Shown in pieces: positions 33,541 through 42,719 of a stretch of 64,000 nucleotides of DNA. Each line of letters begins with the position of its first letter. Within the stretch, counting starts at the first letter, position 1. The notes below the pieces were generated by a model. The model had not been told where the DNA came from, searched no databases, and saw only the letters and a program-made list of their open reading frames with translations. Source of the stretch: Pseudarthrobacter sp. ATCC 49987 (GTDB taxonomy: Bacteria > Actinomycetota > Actinomycetes > Actinomycetales > Micrococcaceae); the NCBI RefSeq assembly GCF_009928425.1, contig NZ_JAABNS010000003.1:103083-167082 (forward strand). Direction: 5' to 3'. A program made the position numbers and the translations under genes.

Positions 33541-35226
33541 CTAGTAGGCTTTGACCCTTTGTTCGACCACCAAATGAATCAGGGCAAAAACCCTGTCCTC
33601 GTCAATTGCACGGAGAGCAGCGTTCACTGCTTCCGGTACGTCGTGGTCTTTCTCTACGCGGATACCAAACCCGCCAAAGGCTTGCGCCATTGCGGCGAAG
33701 TCCGGGTTCCGCAGCTGCGTACCCGATACCCGCAAGGGGTGGTGGCGCTCCTGATGCGTACGGATCGTTCCGTATTCCTGGTTGTCCATGACAACAACGA
33801 GCGGCGTGGCCATGTATTGCGCAGCGGTGGCCAGTTCCTGCCCGTTCATGAGGAATTCCCCGTCGCCGGCGATGCTGACCACCCGCCGTCCTGGATGGGC
33901 CAAAGAGGCGGCAATCGCTGAGGGGACCGAGTAGCCCATGGAACCGTTCCTCGCGCTGATCATGGATGCATACCGCTCCGTCGGGAAGTAGCGGTGCGCC
34001 CAGTTGGTGTGCTCCCCGGCGCCGAAAGTGACCATCGCGTCCTCTGGCAAACCAGGAACCAGGTTGGCCATCAGCGTATCCATGCGAGCCAGACCTTCAC
34101 CCGGGACGGCAGAGGGCAGCTTCGCGAAGGATTCCTGTTCCGCTCGCATCTTCGCAGTCCAGGCCCGCCATTCGTCCTTCACGGGAAGCTCGATTTTGGC
34201 CAGATCCCGCGCAAACACATCGGGCTTGGACACAATCTGGTAGGTGACGGCTCCCGAGCGGCCTCGAAGGGACGGGTCCATTGTGACCAGGAAGTTTTTC
34301 CTGTTCCAGTCTTGTCGGCACAGGAAGCCATCGGTGATAACGTCACCCGGGACAGTGCCGACGAAGACCAGCAGGTCAGTTTCTTCCAGGAGGTCGTACG
34401 TAGGGCGGGGACGCCCGTACCCGATCGGCCCGACGTATGAAGGGGAACTGAACGGGACGGTTCCTTCGGTGCGCCATTCGGCCGCGGCCGGGATGCTGTG
34501 CTGCTCCAACCAGGCCGTCAACTGGTCGGCGCCCTCCTGTGTCCAGTCGTTGCCGCCGGTGACAAACAGTGGTTTGGCCGATTCGGCCAAGGCGGCGGCC
34601 AACGCCTCGGCGTCCGCGGACGTCATGCCTCCGGCGGCAACCGGAATGGGCGGGTGGAGCGCTGCCGGGATCTGCTGCCGAATGACGTCCTCGGGAAGAC
34701 CTATCACTACCGGGCCGGGGCGCCCGCTCATCGTGGCGAAGAACGCCTCGGCAACAATCTCCGAGGCACGCTCGGCATGGTCAAGGACCATGACGCGCTT
34801 GGCGCCGGTGCCGAACCAGGCCTTGATGTCAAACTCCTGGAAAGCTTCCCGGTCGCGGTGGGCGAAAGGAATAAGACCCACGAACAGAATCATCGGCGTC
34901 GAGTCCTGCCATGCGGTGTGCAGACCAACATGCGCGTTGGCGGCCCCGGGCCCCCGGGTCACCATGGCGACGCCGGGCAGTTGGTTCATTTTTCCGTCTG
35001 CCTCTGCCATGTAGGCGGCGCCGCCCTCGTGGCGGCAAACTATGGTTTCGATGTCGGAACCGTGCAGCCCATCCAGGACCTCGAGGAAGCTTTCACCCGG
35101 AACGACGTGGGCGCGCTTCACTCCGTGGGCAATGAGGCTATCGACTATGACATGCCCCGCGGACTTTTGGACGGTCGCCTGGTCGACGACCGTGTACTGG
35201 GGGGCTCTAACTGTCATCTGCGTCAT
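33541..35226 (-). CDS. Thiamine diphosphate-dependent enzyme (acetolactate synthase-like)
   Basis: 561 residues. N-terminal PYR domain with catalytic Glu in CRHEGGAAYMAEA; central domain; C-terminal PP domain with the ThDP motif GDGEFLMNGQEL to NQEYG (GDG to N, about 27 residues). Family: acetolactate synthase, glyoxylate carboligase, benzoylformate decarboxylase and relatives. It may decarboxylate a 2-oxo acid or ligate a product of ring cleavage; substrate not inferable. ATG 35226 has only a weak ribosome site. The next gene is at 33466. Confidence 0.9.
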   Translation of the reverse strand: MTQMTVRAPQYTVVDQATVQKSAGHVIVDSLIAHGVKRAHVVPGESFLEVLDGLHGSDIETIVCRHEGGAAYMAEADGKMNQLPGVAMVTRGPGAANAHVGLHTAWQDSTPMILFVGLIPFAHRDREAFQEFDIKAWFGTGAKRVMVLDHAERASEIVAEAFFATMSGRPGPVVIGLPEDVIRQQIPAALHPPIPVAAGGMTSADAEALAAALAESAKPLFVTGGNDWTQEGADQLTAWLEQHSIPAAAEWRTEGTVPFSSPSYVGPIGYGRPRPTYDLLEETDLLVFVGTVPGDVITDGFLCRQDWNRKNFLVTMDPSLRGRSGAVTYQIVSKPDVFARDLAKIELPVKDEWRAWTAKMRAEQESFAKLPSAVPGEGLARMDTLMANLVPGLPEDAMVTFGAGEHTNWAHRYFPTERYASMISARNGSMGYSVPSAIAASLAHPGRRVVSIAGDGEFLMNGQELATAAQYMATPLVVVMDNQEYGTIRTHQERHHPLRVSGTQLRNPDFAAMAQAFGGFGIRVEKDHDVPEAVNAALRAIDEDRVFALIHLVVEQRVKAY

Positions 35227-35755
35227 ATGCGGAACTCTCTTACTGGCGTGGTGCTGATGCTATTAGGGTGTGGCGTTGTGGGGCTTGCCCTGTAGGCATG
35301 GGGTACGCGTTCACGGGGCCGGGCCGTGGGGCTGCCGGCAGAGGCGCGGTGCCGGCCGTAGGACACGGACGCCCAGCGGAGGCTGCGTCTCTAATGAGGG
35401 CCACCCTGCGCGGGGATGTGCGTTCGGCACTGATGGTGACGATGCGCAGCAGGTAGCTTGTTTCGTCCGTCGGACAAGGTCCGCTGCAGCAGGAAGCACG
35501 ATCGGGCCCCTTCACCTCCTCAATGACGAGGTCCTGCACCCCGTCCGGAGGGATCCACCCTCAGCAAGTGGGCCACGCTTGGTGGTGAAAATCTTTTCGG
35601 CATCCATGTCTGCGGGCGTGTTCCGGCGACAGATATATGTGAGGAGGTGGTTATCAACCGTCGGGGCTTCCTGTGGGCGGAGGATGGGGGCCCAGCCCAG
35701 GGACACTTCCATGGTTCTGTCGAGTGACATGTTTCTTTTCCCGGCTCTGTGGTGG
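35227..35755. other. Intergenic region, possible small ORF
   Basis: 530 bp between the ThDP gene and the reductase. A minus-strand frame 35512-35730 (72 codons, ATG after GGGAAAAGAAAC) starts MSLDRTMEVSLGWAPILRPQ. Its later half has poor codon character and no family. Otherwise empty. Probably holds the promoter of the ThDP gene. Confidence 0.4.
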
Positions 35756-36289
35756 TCAGGCAACCGGCGTGGACACCGAGGCGGCGACGTTGGCGACACG
35801 GCTGAGATTGGCGGCGTACTCAGCGGCCGCCTGCTCGGTGATTTCGTCCAGGTGCTCCATCTGGCTGGACACAAAGTAGAAGCCGCGGCCCGGGACGACC
35901 GCGCCGAGTTCGACCAGAAGTGGTGCGAGGCTTACCGACGGACCCATGGCGTGGGTGAGATCGCCTCCGGTATGGACGGGAATTGCCGTCACCCCGGACA
36001 GGCCATTCGTCGGATACCTGTCCAAGAAGGCCTTGAGAAGACCCGTGTAGGTGGCCTTGTAAGTGGGCGATGCGAAGACCACGAAGTCGCTCTCCGCGAC
36101 GCGGGCGTTCAAAGCCGCCATCTCCTCCGACGGCCACGCGAAAATCTCCGCCGTGTGGTCGGCCAGATCGATGATCTCGAGCCGGTAACTGCCGGGCGCG
36201 AGGAGCTTCTCGACGAGGCTCTTCGCTACTTCCAGGGTCCGCGACTTGGGTTTGGGGTTGCCTACGACGATTGTTGCCTTTAGTGTCAC
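35756..36289 (-). CDS. NADPH-dependent FMN reductase
   Basis: 177 residues. Flavodoxin-like fold: TIVVGNPKPKSRTLEVAKSLVEKL (phosphate loop), FVVFASPTYKATYTGLLKAFLDR (SPTY loop) and a VIPVHTGGD-like strand. Typical of SsuE/MsuE-type reductases that feed reduced FMN to monooxygenases. With the RutF-like enzyme at 25501 it is the second flavin supplier for the RutA-like oxygenase. Likely co-transcribed with the hydrolase 35 bp upstream. Confidence 0.9.
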   Translation of the reverse strand: MTLKATIVVGNPKPKSRTLEVAKSLVEKLLAPGSYRLEIIDLADHTAEIFAWPSEEMAALNARVAESDFVVFASPTYKATYTGLLKAFLDRYPTNGLSGVTAIPVHTGGDLTHAMGPSVSLAPLLVELGAVVPGRGFYFVSSQMEHLDEITEQAAAEYAANLSRVANVAASVSTPVA

Positions 36290-36324
36290 TGTTTGTTTCT
36301 CACTTCTTCCTAGTCAGTACGTAG

Positions 36325-37137
36325 TTACGGCTTAGCCGAGCCCTGGAAATGGCGGGCGTTGGCCAGCACTGGAAGTTTTCCGCGGACGTCGTTGACCTGT
36401 GACGGGTCGATGTCGACAACGATCAGTTCAGGCTTGCCCCCAAGTTTCGCTAGTTCGGTTCCCAGCGGAGAGATCACCGCGCTGCGGCCGATCCCGGTGG
36501 GAGCAGCGCCCGCGGAGCCGGCACCGATAGTTTCGGGGTCCCCTTGGCCGCAGGCGACCACGAAAGTCGTGCTGTCCAGTGCGCGGGCCCGGACCAGCAG
36601 GTCCCACTGCTCAGCCTTACCTTCACCCGCACCCCATGAGGCACACACGATATTGACCTGGGCTCCCGCTCTGGCGTTGGCCGAAAACAGGGCCGGGAAG
36701 CGCACGTCATAGCAGGTGGCCAAGCCGAAAACCGTCCCCTTGAATTCAAAGGTCACAGGCCCCTCGCCGGCGTCGACGCTTTCCGACTCTTCGAAGCCGA
36801 AGGCATCGAAGAGGTGGACCTTGTCGTACGAGGTATCAACCCCCGGTCCTGCGACCAGCAAGGTGTTCCGTACCCGTCCGCCCTGTCCGGGCGTGAACAT
36901 TCCGGCCACGACCACAATGCCCAGTTCCTCGGCGATCCCGCGCATTTGCTCGGCCCAGGGACCGTCAAGAGGCTCAGCGACATCGGCCAGGGAGTGACCA
37001 AAAGCCCGCATGACTGCCTCGGGAAACACGACGAGCTCGGCCCCGGCCGCTTTGGCTTCGGCGGCATAGTCCCGGACAAGATCGAGGTTTTCGGCCGGGT
37101 CGGCGCCGCTGATGATCTGGGCGACTGCGAGACGCAT
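36325..37137 (-). CDS. Carbon-nitrogen hydrolase (nitrilase superfamily amidase)
   Basis: 270 residues from ATG 37137 (GGGAG upstream). Nitrilase-superfamily triad visible: Glu in VVFPEAVMRAF, Lys in SYDKVHLFDAF, Cys in LATCYDVRFP. Class: aliphatic/omega-amidase or N-carbamoyl hydrolase. In a Rut-like pathway it could replace the isochorismatase-like RutB by cleaving the ureido or amide group released after ring opening. Followed by the FMN reductase. Confidence 0.92.
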   Translation of the reverse strand: MRLAVAQIISGADPAENLDLVRDYAAEAKAAGAELVVFPEAVMRAFGHSLADVAEPLDGPWAEQMRGIAEELGIVVVAGMFTPGQGGRVRNTLLVAGPGVDTSYDKVHLFDAFGFEESESVDAGEGPVTFEFKGTVFGLATCYDVRFPALFSANARAGAQVNIVCASWGAGEGKAEQWDLLVRARALDSTTFVVACGQGDPETIGAGSAGAAPTGIGRSAVISPLGTELAKLGGKPELIVVDIDPSQVNDVRGKLPVLANARHFQGSAKP

Positions 37138-37197
37138 GGAAGAGCTCCCATCTGTTGTGTGCAATTTGGGGTGTCAAAGGGGACGGAAGTATGCCGG

Positions 37198-37854
37198 TCA
37201 GGTTCGCAGCAGGACGTTCCGGAGGGCGGTGAGATGTTCATCGATCGCCTTTTGCGCCTGAACGACATCGCCTGCCACTAGGGCGTCGAGAATGTCCTGA
37301 TGTTCGGTGCATACGGCGTTGCGGCGCCCGATGGTTCGGCACACGGCCGAGACTCCCGCCAGGGTTTGCCGGACTTGGAGGTTGCTGTACGTACGGGATA
37401 TCAATTCGCTTCCGGCGGCGTCGATGAGTTGTTGGTGGAACAACGTGCCAAGCCGGATGAAATGGAGGGCAGACTCCGGGTCGTCGTTGTCCGGGACAGC
37501 CTTCTGGAGGTCGAGTGTGTCCTGCATCCGGTCTGCGGGAACCCGCTGTTCGCTAATGATCAGCCGGGAGGCATGGCCTTCCAGGAGGCTGCGAAGTTCC
37601 ATGAGTTCGGAAATTTCCCTGCCGGAGATTGCTGGCACGTAGGCGCCACGTTGTGGGATCAGCTCGACCAGTCCCTCGGAGACTAGAAGCATGAGTGCTT
37701 CGCGTACCGGGGTGCGGGAAATGCCGAGGTCGGCGGCGAGGTCCGCTTCCTTAAGGAATTGACCCTGTAATTCGGGATCAGTTAGGACACTTTCGCGCAG
37801 GTGCACATACGCCTTGTCACGGCCGGATGTAGCCGTGCCCGAGATCTTACCCAT
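37198..37854 (-). CDS. GntR/FadR-family regulator (FCD domain)
   Basis: 218 residues from ATG 37854 (AAAGG upstream); the longer frame to 38073 is antisense-like. N-terminal winged helix FLKEADLAADLGISRTPVREALMLLVSEGLVELIPQRGAYV, then an FCD effector domain (LRSLLEGHASRLI, HFIRLGTLFHQQLIDAAGS, EHQDILDALVAGD). It sits within the catabolic run, between the RutA-like and hydrolase genes, and is the likely pathway regulator sensing a substrate or intermediate. Confidence 0.92.
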   Translation of the reverse strand: MGKISGTATSGRDKAYVHLRESVLTDPELQGQFLKEADLAADLGISRTPVREALMLLVSEGLVELIPQRGAYVPAISGREISELMELRSLLEGHASRLIISEQRVPADRMQDTLDLQKAVPDNDDPESALHFIRLGTLFHQQLIDAAGSELISRTYSNLQVRQTLAGVSAVCRTIGRRNAVCTEHQDILDALVAGDVVQAQKAIDEHLTALRNVLLRT

Positions 37855-37984
37855 ACCGAGGCCTTTAAGTACGTGACGGATAGATACAAGCCCTACCGGA
37901 GGCCAGCCGGGAACTTCCAAGGCTGATCCTGTCGGGCGACGTCGTCGCCGCGACAGGACCAGCCTGGCAGTGGATGTCGGTCTC

Positions 37985-39067
37985 TTAGGCGGGCTGGAGC
38001 GCGGCAAGCTTTTCGCGGACGAGCGGCAGGACCTTCTCGCCGAAAATCTTGATATCCGGCACGTAGTCCACAAACGTCATGAGCACGCCCGCCGCACCCG
38101 TATCACGCTCCATCGTGGCGATCTGCTCAGCCACGTTCTCGTAGGAGCCGTGAAGTACCGGGAAGCTCATGAAGGTCAAGTTGCCCTCTTCAGCAGGCGC
38201 AGTAAGCCCGGCGACAAAGTGTTCGCTGGTGCCTCCGGTCTGAGGGTCGAGAGAGGCGCTGCCAGCAACGTTTTTGAGTGCTTCCAAGTCACGACCGTCA
38301 ATGATGTGCTGAGTCTTTGCGAGTGCCTCTTCGTCGGTCTCCGCGGCGATAACCGTAAAGAGAGCATAGCTGCCGACTGAACGCCCGACCCGCGCTGCTT
38401 CCTCGTTCATCGGCTTTGTGATCTGTGGCAAGAGCGCACGGTCGGCAAAGACGAAATTGTAGTCGCCGTGGTGCGCGGTGTACTCCTGACCCTTCTTTGA
38501 CTGTCCGGCGGTAACGATGGGGAGTTCACGACCGGAGCTCGGCAGGCACGTCGCGTCCTGAATGTCGAAGAAATCACCCTTGAACGTAGTGCGGCCGTCT
38601 CGCCAGAGGCCACGCATGATCTGTACGTACTCCGCTGCATAGTCGTAGCGCCTGTCGTAGTAGTCGTCGCCTGGCCATAGGCCCATGGGGTCGTATTCAG
38701 GGCGGTTCCAGCCTGTTACAAGATTCACGCCTCCCCGGCCCTTGGCAATCTCATCGAAGGTCGCAAGCTGGCGGGCGGCAATGACCGGAGGGATACCGAG
38801 GATCGGAACCGTGGCGAATACATCGATCTTGCTGGTGTGGGCGGCGATGCCGGTAGCCAGGATGACCGAGTCGAGGCAACCATCCCAGTAACCGGTCTTG
38901 CCGCCAAAACCGCGATATTTGATCATCGAGAGGACAAAATCGAGACCGATGTTCTCGACCTCCTGGGCGATCTCCAGGCAGTGTTCAAAGGAGGGCTCGT
39001 ACTGCGGCGCGTTTTCGGAAATGATGTATCCGTTTTGGCCATTCGGAAGGAAGACTCCGAGTTTCAT
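37985..39067 (-). CDS. RutA-like FMN-dependent pyrimidine oxygenase
   Basis: 360 residues. Bacterial luciferase-like fold closely following E. coli RutA: LPNGQNGYIISENAPQYEP, FVLSMIKYRGFGGKTGYWD, GRGGVNLVTGWNRPEYDPMG, WPGDDYYDRRYDYAAEYVQI, FKGDFFDIQD. RutA opens the uracil ring by flavin peroxide attack, using reduced FMN from a reductase. Gene length is normal (RutA about 363). The true substrate may be uracil, thymine or another N-heterocycle. First intact gene of the minus-strand run, 139 bp downstream of the permease remnant. Confidence 0.93.
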   Translation of the reverse strand: MKLGVFLPNGQNGYIISENAPQYEPSFEHCLEIAQEVENIGLDFVLSMIKYRGFGGKTGYWDGCLDSVILATGIAAHTSKIDVFATVPILGIPPVIAARQLATFDEIAKGRGGVNLVTGWNRPEYDPMGLWPGDDYYDRRYDYAAEYVQIMRGLWRDGRTTFKGDFFDIQDATCLPSSGRELPIVTAGQSKKGQEYTAHHGDYNFVFADRALLPQITKPMNEEAARVGRSVGSYALFTVIAAETDEEALAKTQHIIDGRDLEALKNVAGSASLDPQTGGTSEHFVAGLTAPAEEGNLTFMSFPVLHGSYENVAEQIATMERDTGAAGVLMTFVDYVPDIKIFGEKVLPLVREKLAALQPA

Positions 39068-39205
39068 TGCTACTTCTCCAATTTCATTGTTGGTGGATTG
39101 CGTGCGTCATGTTTGATGAACGCATGCGATTAGCTGGATCGTCCGTGAGGACAGGCGCGGCCGGCAATCGTTGGACTCGCATAGCTACCTGCGCCGGGCT
39201 TCGGC

Positions 39206-39532
39206 CTATACCGGGCTTGTACCGGCCTCCATCGGGGCATGCAGGGCGCTGTGCTGCCTGAGTGCTCCGCGCAGAGCTGCGTACAGGCCGCTGGCTACAA
39301 CCACGGTTGCGATTGGGCCCCAGGTCGCACCCCAGGGGAAAGCACTGGTGAGAAAAATACCAATCACGGTGGCCACAGCCCAGGCGATCAGGCCCGGGTA
39401 GTGGACCTGCCGGTAGTGCTCGTCTCCGAGCAACCCGTGTTCTTCCTTCTGTGTCCGGTTGAGAAGAATGTGCGTGAGGGCGATTGAGACCCACCCGCTG
39501 ACCAGAACTCCCTGCCAGGCCAAAGCAAGGAG
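39206..39532 (-). pseudogene. C-terminal remnant of an NCS1-type nucleobase permease
   Basis: An open frame runs from the IS edge: LALAWQGVLVSGWVSIALTHI, a last transmembrane helix pair (GLIAWAVATVIGIFLTSAFP, then ATVVVASGLYAALRG) and a stop at 39206. The AWQG-VLVSGWV signature matches the C-terminus of NCS1 uracil/allantoin/hydantoin transporters (usually 450-500 residues). The first 350-400 residues are missing, replaced by IS copy 2. It suggests uptake of a pyrimidine or hydantoin substrate for the operon. Confidence 0.8.
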
Positions 39533-39603
39533 GGGACTGCTGAAGGTTTGATTGACACTTTGCCTGTGAGGATTTGATCCTTGCGGGTGGAAGGATGTTC
39601 ATC

Positions 39604-39891
39604 ATGCCCAAAGCCTTTCCCGAAGAATTCCGCCGCGATGTCGTCGCGGTTGCCCGCAAGGGCGAAGCGCCCATCATCCAGATCGCCAAGGACTTCGGTG
39701 TCTCGCCCGCTGCCCTGCACCGCTGGATGAAGATCGCCGACAGAGAAGACGGCGTGAAGTCCGGGGCGGTGTCCGATGACGCCGCGAAGTTGCGGGAGGC
39801 CAACAAACGCATCCGGCTCCTGGAACAGGAAGCCGAAGTCATGCGCCGTGCCGTGGCCTACTTGTCCCGGGACATCAACCCAAAAAAATGA
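39604..39891 (+). CDS. IS3-family transposase OrfA (copy 2)
   Basis: Identical in translation to the OrfA at 8607-8894: helix-turn-helix, leucine-rich helix and the A7 slippery run before the stop. Same start choice (ATG after GGAAGG). Confidence 0.9.
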   Translation: MPKAFPEEFRRDVVAVARKGEAPIIQIAKDFGVSPAALHRWMKIADREDGVKSGAVSDDAAKLREANKRIRLLEQEAEVMRRAVAYLSRDINPKK

Positions 39892-40766
39892 TGTACCCGC
39901 TGGTCCGCGAGCTGGCTGCCAGGGACGCCCCGATCCGGGTTCCCGTGGCAGTGTCCTGCCGGGTACTGAATTTCTCCAGACAGGCCTACTACCAGTGGGC
40001 CGCCAATCCCGTCCCGGCCCGGGACTGGGAAGAAGCGCATCTGATCAACGCCGCCATCGATCACCACCGGGACGATCCTGCCTTCGGATACCGGTTCATC
40101 GCCGATGAGATCAACGCCGGTCCCGGCCCTGGGGCCAGTGAACGCCGGATCTGGCGGCTGTGCTCGGAGAACGGCATCCTCTCGGTGATCCACCGCCGGC
40201 GCCGGTCAGGGCTCAAGGCCGGCCCGCCGGTCCACGATGACCTCGTCGAACGGGACTTCAGCGCCACGGCACCGAACCGGAAATGGCTCACGGACATCAC
40301 CGAGCACCACACCGGGGAGGGCAAGCTGTACCTGTGCGCGATCAAGGACCTTCACTCAAACCGGATCGTCGGGTACTCGATGGACGGGCGGATGAAAGCG
40401 TCCCTGGCCGTCGCCGCCCTGGACCACGCCGTGGCCCTCAGGAAACCGGCGGGCACGGTGGTCCACTCGGACAGAGGGTCCCAGTTCAGATCCAGAAAGT
40501 TCGTCCTGGCCCTGAACACCTACGGCCTGAACGGATCGATGGGCCGGGTAGGGGCATGCGGTGACAATGCAGCGATGGAATCGTTCTTCTCCCTGCTGCA
40601 AAAGAACGTCCTGAACCGGAAACGATGGGAGACCCGGGCCGAGCTCCGGCTGGCCATCACGACCTGGATCGAGCGCAGCTACCACCGCAAACGCCGTCAA
40701 CGTGCCCTCGGACGGCTGACACCAATCGAGTTTGAGACAATAAAAAACGCGGCCTCAGCCGCGTAA
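39888..40766 (+). CDS. IS3-family transposase OrfB (copy 2)
   Basis: Identical in translation to the OrfB at 8891-9769, with Asp, Asp and Glu catalytic residues present. Made as OrfAB by frameshifting at the A7 run, so this copy should also be mobile. Confidence 0.93.
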   Translation: MMYPLVRELAARDAPIRVPVAVSCRVLNFSRQAYYQWAANPVPARDWEEAHLINAAIDHHRDDPAFGYRFIADEINAGPGPGASERRIWRLCSENGILSVIHRRRRSGLKAGPPVHDDLVERDFSATAPNRKWLTDITEHHTGEGKLYLCAIKDLHSNRIVGYSMDGRMKASLAVAALDHAVALRKPAGTVVHSDRGSQFRSRKFVLALNTYGLNGSMGRVGACGDNAAMESFFSLLQKNVLNRKRWETRAELRLAITTWIERSYHRKRRQRALGRLTPIEFETIKNAASAA

Positions 40767-40790
40767 GAAATTATCAACCCCAGCTGTCAA

Positions 40791-41441
40791 CTAAACCTTC
40801 AGCAGTCCCAACCTCTTTAAGCCGGCTTTGTCACGGGGTGAACGGGGAGGGAATACGCCTTGGAATTTTGCGGCGATGAACCAATCGACCGTACCCATGG
40901 GTTTTTTCCTGGTGAAACCAGGGTGTGAGGCGGCTCGTTCGAATGTCGATCCCCATCGGCGGTTGGCGGCTGAGGCTACAGGCTCGACCCTGATATAAGT
41001 ACCGTCCGGTGTCCTTGCTTTGTTCCTTAGATGATCCACGTCGTAGCCGATTGCTGCGAGAGAAGAGCCTCCCCGGTATCCGTGATGTTCCCGAAGAAAT
41101 GACATAAAAGCACGCAAATAGCCACTGTATTCATTGCGTACCCAAAGAGACCGTGACGGGCGCGGATCCGACCCCTGGTGGGTGACAACCAGGACATCGT
41201 CCGGGTTGAATGAGGGCAGCGCTGACTTTACGCCAAAATGGCTCGTGCCGTCTTCAGATTTCCCCAATATCTTGTGCATGCGTTCAGCGGGAGCATAGAC
41301 CGTCACAAGGCCCCATCGATGCCAGAGCTCAGAAAAGGCTGCCCGTCGATCTGCACAAATTGCTTCAAGTTCGCGGTCAGCAGGGTTGTTGCTGGTGAAA
41401 GGGTTCCACGCGGATGTGCTGGACAGCTCGGTAGGTCTCAT
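40791..41441 (-). pseudogene. Hypothetical gene truncated by IS copy 2
   Basis: From ATG 41441 (GGGGG site) the frame encodes about 210 native residues and then runs into the IS end; the last residues LLKV and the TAG are IS sequence. A mid-protein motif IGYDVDHLRNKARTPDGTYI, then VEPVASAANRRWG, recalls HNH-type nuclease or toxin folds, but no family is assigned. The missing C-terminus is not elsewhere in the window. Confidence 0.6.
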
Positions 41442-41520
41442 CAGTTTCCCCCTTCTATCTCTATTCGCTCAGGTTCGTTGGCCTGTTCTGCGGCCGGGAT
41501 TCGCGTTTGAGCAGGTGATT

Positions 41521-41551
41521 TCGGTTCGGAGCCCCTTGGGGCCCGAACCGA
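41521..41551. other. Long hairpin before the recombinase cassette
   Basis: TCGGTTCGG and CCGAACCGA arms enclose an AGCCCC-TT-GGGGC inner stem, an almost continuous 15-bp stem. It lies 73 bp before the first recombinase gene and could be a transposon-end or regulatory structure. Confidence 0.4.
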
Positions 41552-41623
41552 CGAACCATCGACGAGAGTGACGGTTTGGGCGTAATGTCGACGCATGCTC
41601 GCTCCTTCTGAAGTTGGTAGCTG

Positions 41624-42715
41624 ATGGTGCTGGTGGCGTTGCCCGGTGGCGGCGCCATGGATCCGGCGTTCTGGAGTGTGCAGGCGGCCGAGGATTTCGA
41701 GCAGGAGATCGTTGACCAGTACGCGCTGGCGATGGCAGCGGCTGGTTTGAGCGATCCGCATATCCGCAATACCCGGGCGACGATTATTGAATTCGCCCGG
41801 TCGGTGACGGGCCCGCTGTGGGCGGCGACCTGCCAGGACGCCGACCGCTTCCTGGCCGAACAGCGCAGGCTGGGTCGCAGTGTGAGCACCAGAGCCGGCA
41901 AGGCCGGGACGCTGGCGCTGTTTTACGAGTTCATGATCAGCCGTTACCAGGGCCGGATCCATCGGGTGGCCGGGGTACTGGTCGAGCAGCCCATCGATGA
42001 GTTCAACCGCCAGTCCGGGGCGTCGCTGGGCAACGTCAGAGTGCCGCCGTCCGATGCCGAGATCGACGCGTTCTTTAGTTGTTGGCGGCACTCGATCCCG
42101 CAGGCCCGCAAGTATCTGCCCGCCGCGCGGGACTACTTCGCTGCCTCGCTGTGGCGTCGGCTGGGGTTGCGGATCAACGAGACGGTGATGCTCGACATCC
42201 GGGACTGGCGCCCGGACCTGGGCGGGTTCGGCAAGCTCCACGTCCGGTTCGGCAAGGGAGCACAGGGCCGTGGCCCGAAGCCGCGTCTGGTACCCGCGAT
42301 CAACGGCGCGGCCGAGCTGATCGACTGGTGGCTGGGCGAGGTCCGACACCAGTACGGCGAGGACTGGGGCGACCCCGACGCACCCCTGCTCCCCTCGGAG
42401 CGGTTCGACCGCGAGCTGGGACGATGCGGCCGGGTCGGTGGCAACGCGCTGCGGCGCAGCCTGGGCTTGCAGGTCGAGCAGTGGTTGCCGGCCTGGTCGG
42501 GACGGATGACGCCCCACGTTCTGCGGCATTACTGCGCCTCCTCGCTCTACGGGGCCGGAATGGACATCAAAGCGCTTCAAGAGCTGCTGGGGCATCAGTG
42601 GCTCTCGACTACCTCGGGTTACATCCACGTGCGCAGCGAGCACGTCGAGCTGGCCTGGAAGAACGCCAATGAGCGGGTCGAATCCCGCTTCGCAACCACA
42701 CAGAAGGAAGGATGA
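41624..42715 (+). CDS. Tyrosine recombinase 1 of a three-gene cassette (TnpA-like)
   Basis: 363 residues. SAM-like N-terminal domain (FSVQAAEDF, TRATIIEFARSV) and a C-terminal tyrosine-recombinase core: Arg in WRRLGLRINETVML, H-x-x-R in MTPHVLRHYCASSLYG, then LLGHQWLSTTSGYIHV, which supplies the His/Trp and the nucleophilic Tyr. All catalytic residues are present. Layout resembles Tn554-type elements: two recombinases and a small regulator, no DDE enzyme. Confidence 0.88.
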   Translation: MVLVALPGGGAMDPAFWSVQAAEDFEQEIVDQYALAMAAAGLSDPHIRNTRATIIEFARSVTGPLWAATCQDADRFLAEQRRLGRSVSTRAGKAGTLALFYEFMISRYQGRIHRVAGVLVEQPIDEFNRQSGASLGNVRVPPSDAEIDAFFSCWRHSIPQARKYLPAARDYFAASLWRRLGLRINETVMLDIRDWRPDLGGFGKLHVRFGKGAQGRGPKPRLVPAINGAAELIDWWLGEVRHQYGEDWGDPDAPLLPSERFDRELGRCGRVGGNALRRSLGLQVEQWLPAWSGRMTPHVLRHYCASSLYGAGMDIKALQELLGHQWLSTTSGYIHVRSEHVELAWKNANERVESRFATTQKEG

Positions 42716-42719
42716 TGCC

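Larger units (their letters stand above)
39533..40809 (+). mobile_element. IS3-family insertion sequence, copy 2 (1277 bp)
   Basis: Same length, orientation and apparent sequence as copy 1. Flanking triplets differ (GAG on the left, AAC on the right), so there is no target duplication. It is bounded by two truncated genes on the minus strand, a permease that lost its N-terminus and a hypothetical gene that lost its C-terminus. The element therefore probably sits at a recombination junction. Confidence 0.95.

Noticed and set aside
35270..36283. 337-codon plus-strand frame
   Set aside because: Antisense to the FMN reductase gene and has no ribosome site or domain.
8536..40809. Classical composite transposon formed by the two IS copies
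   Set aside because: The outer flanks do not share a target duplication (CAG versus AAC), and copy 1 has its own CAG pair, so transposition as one unit is not supported.
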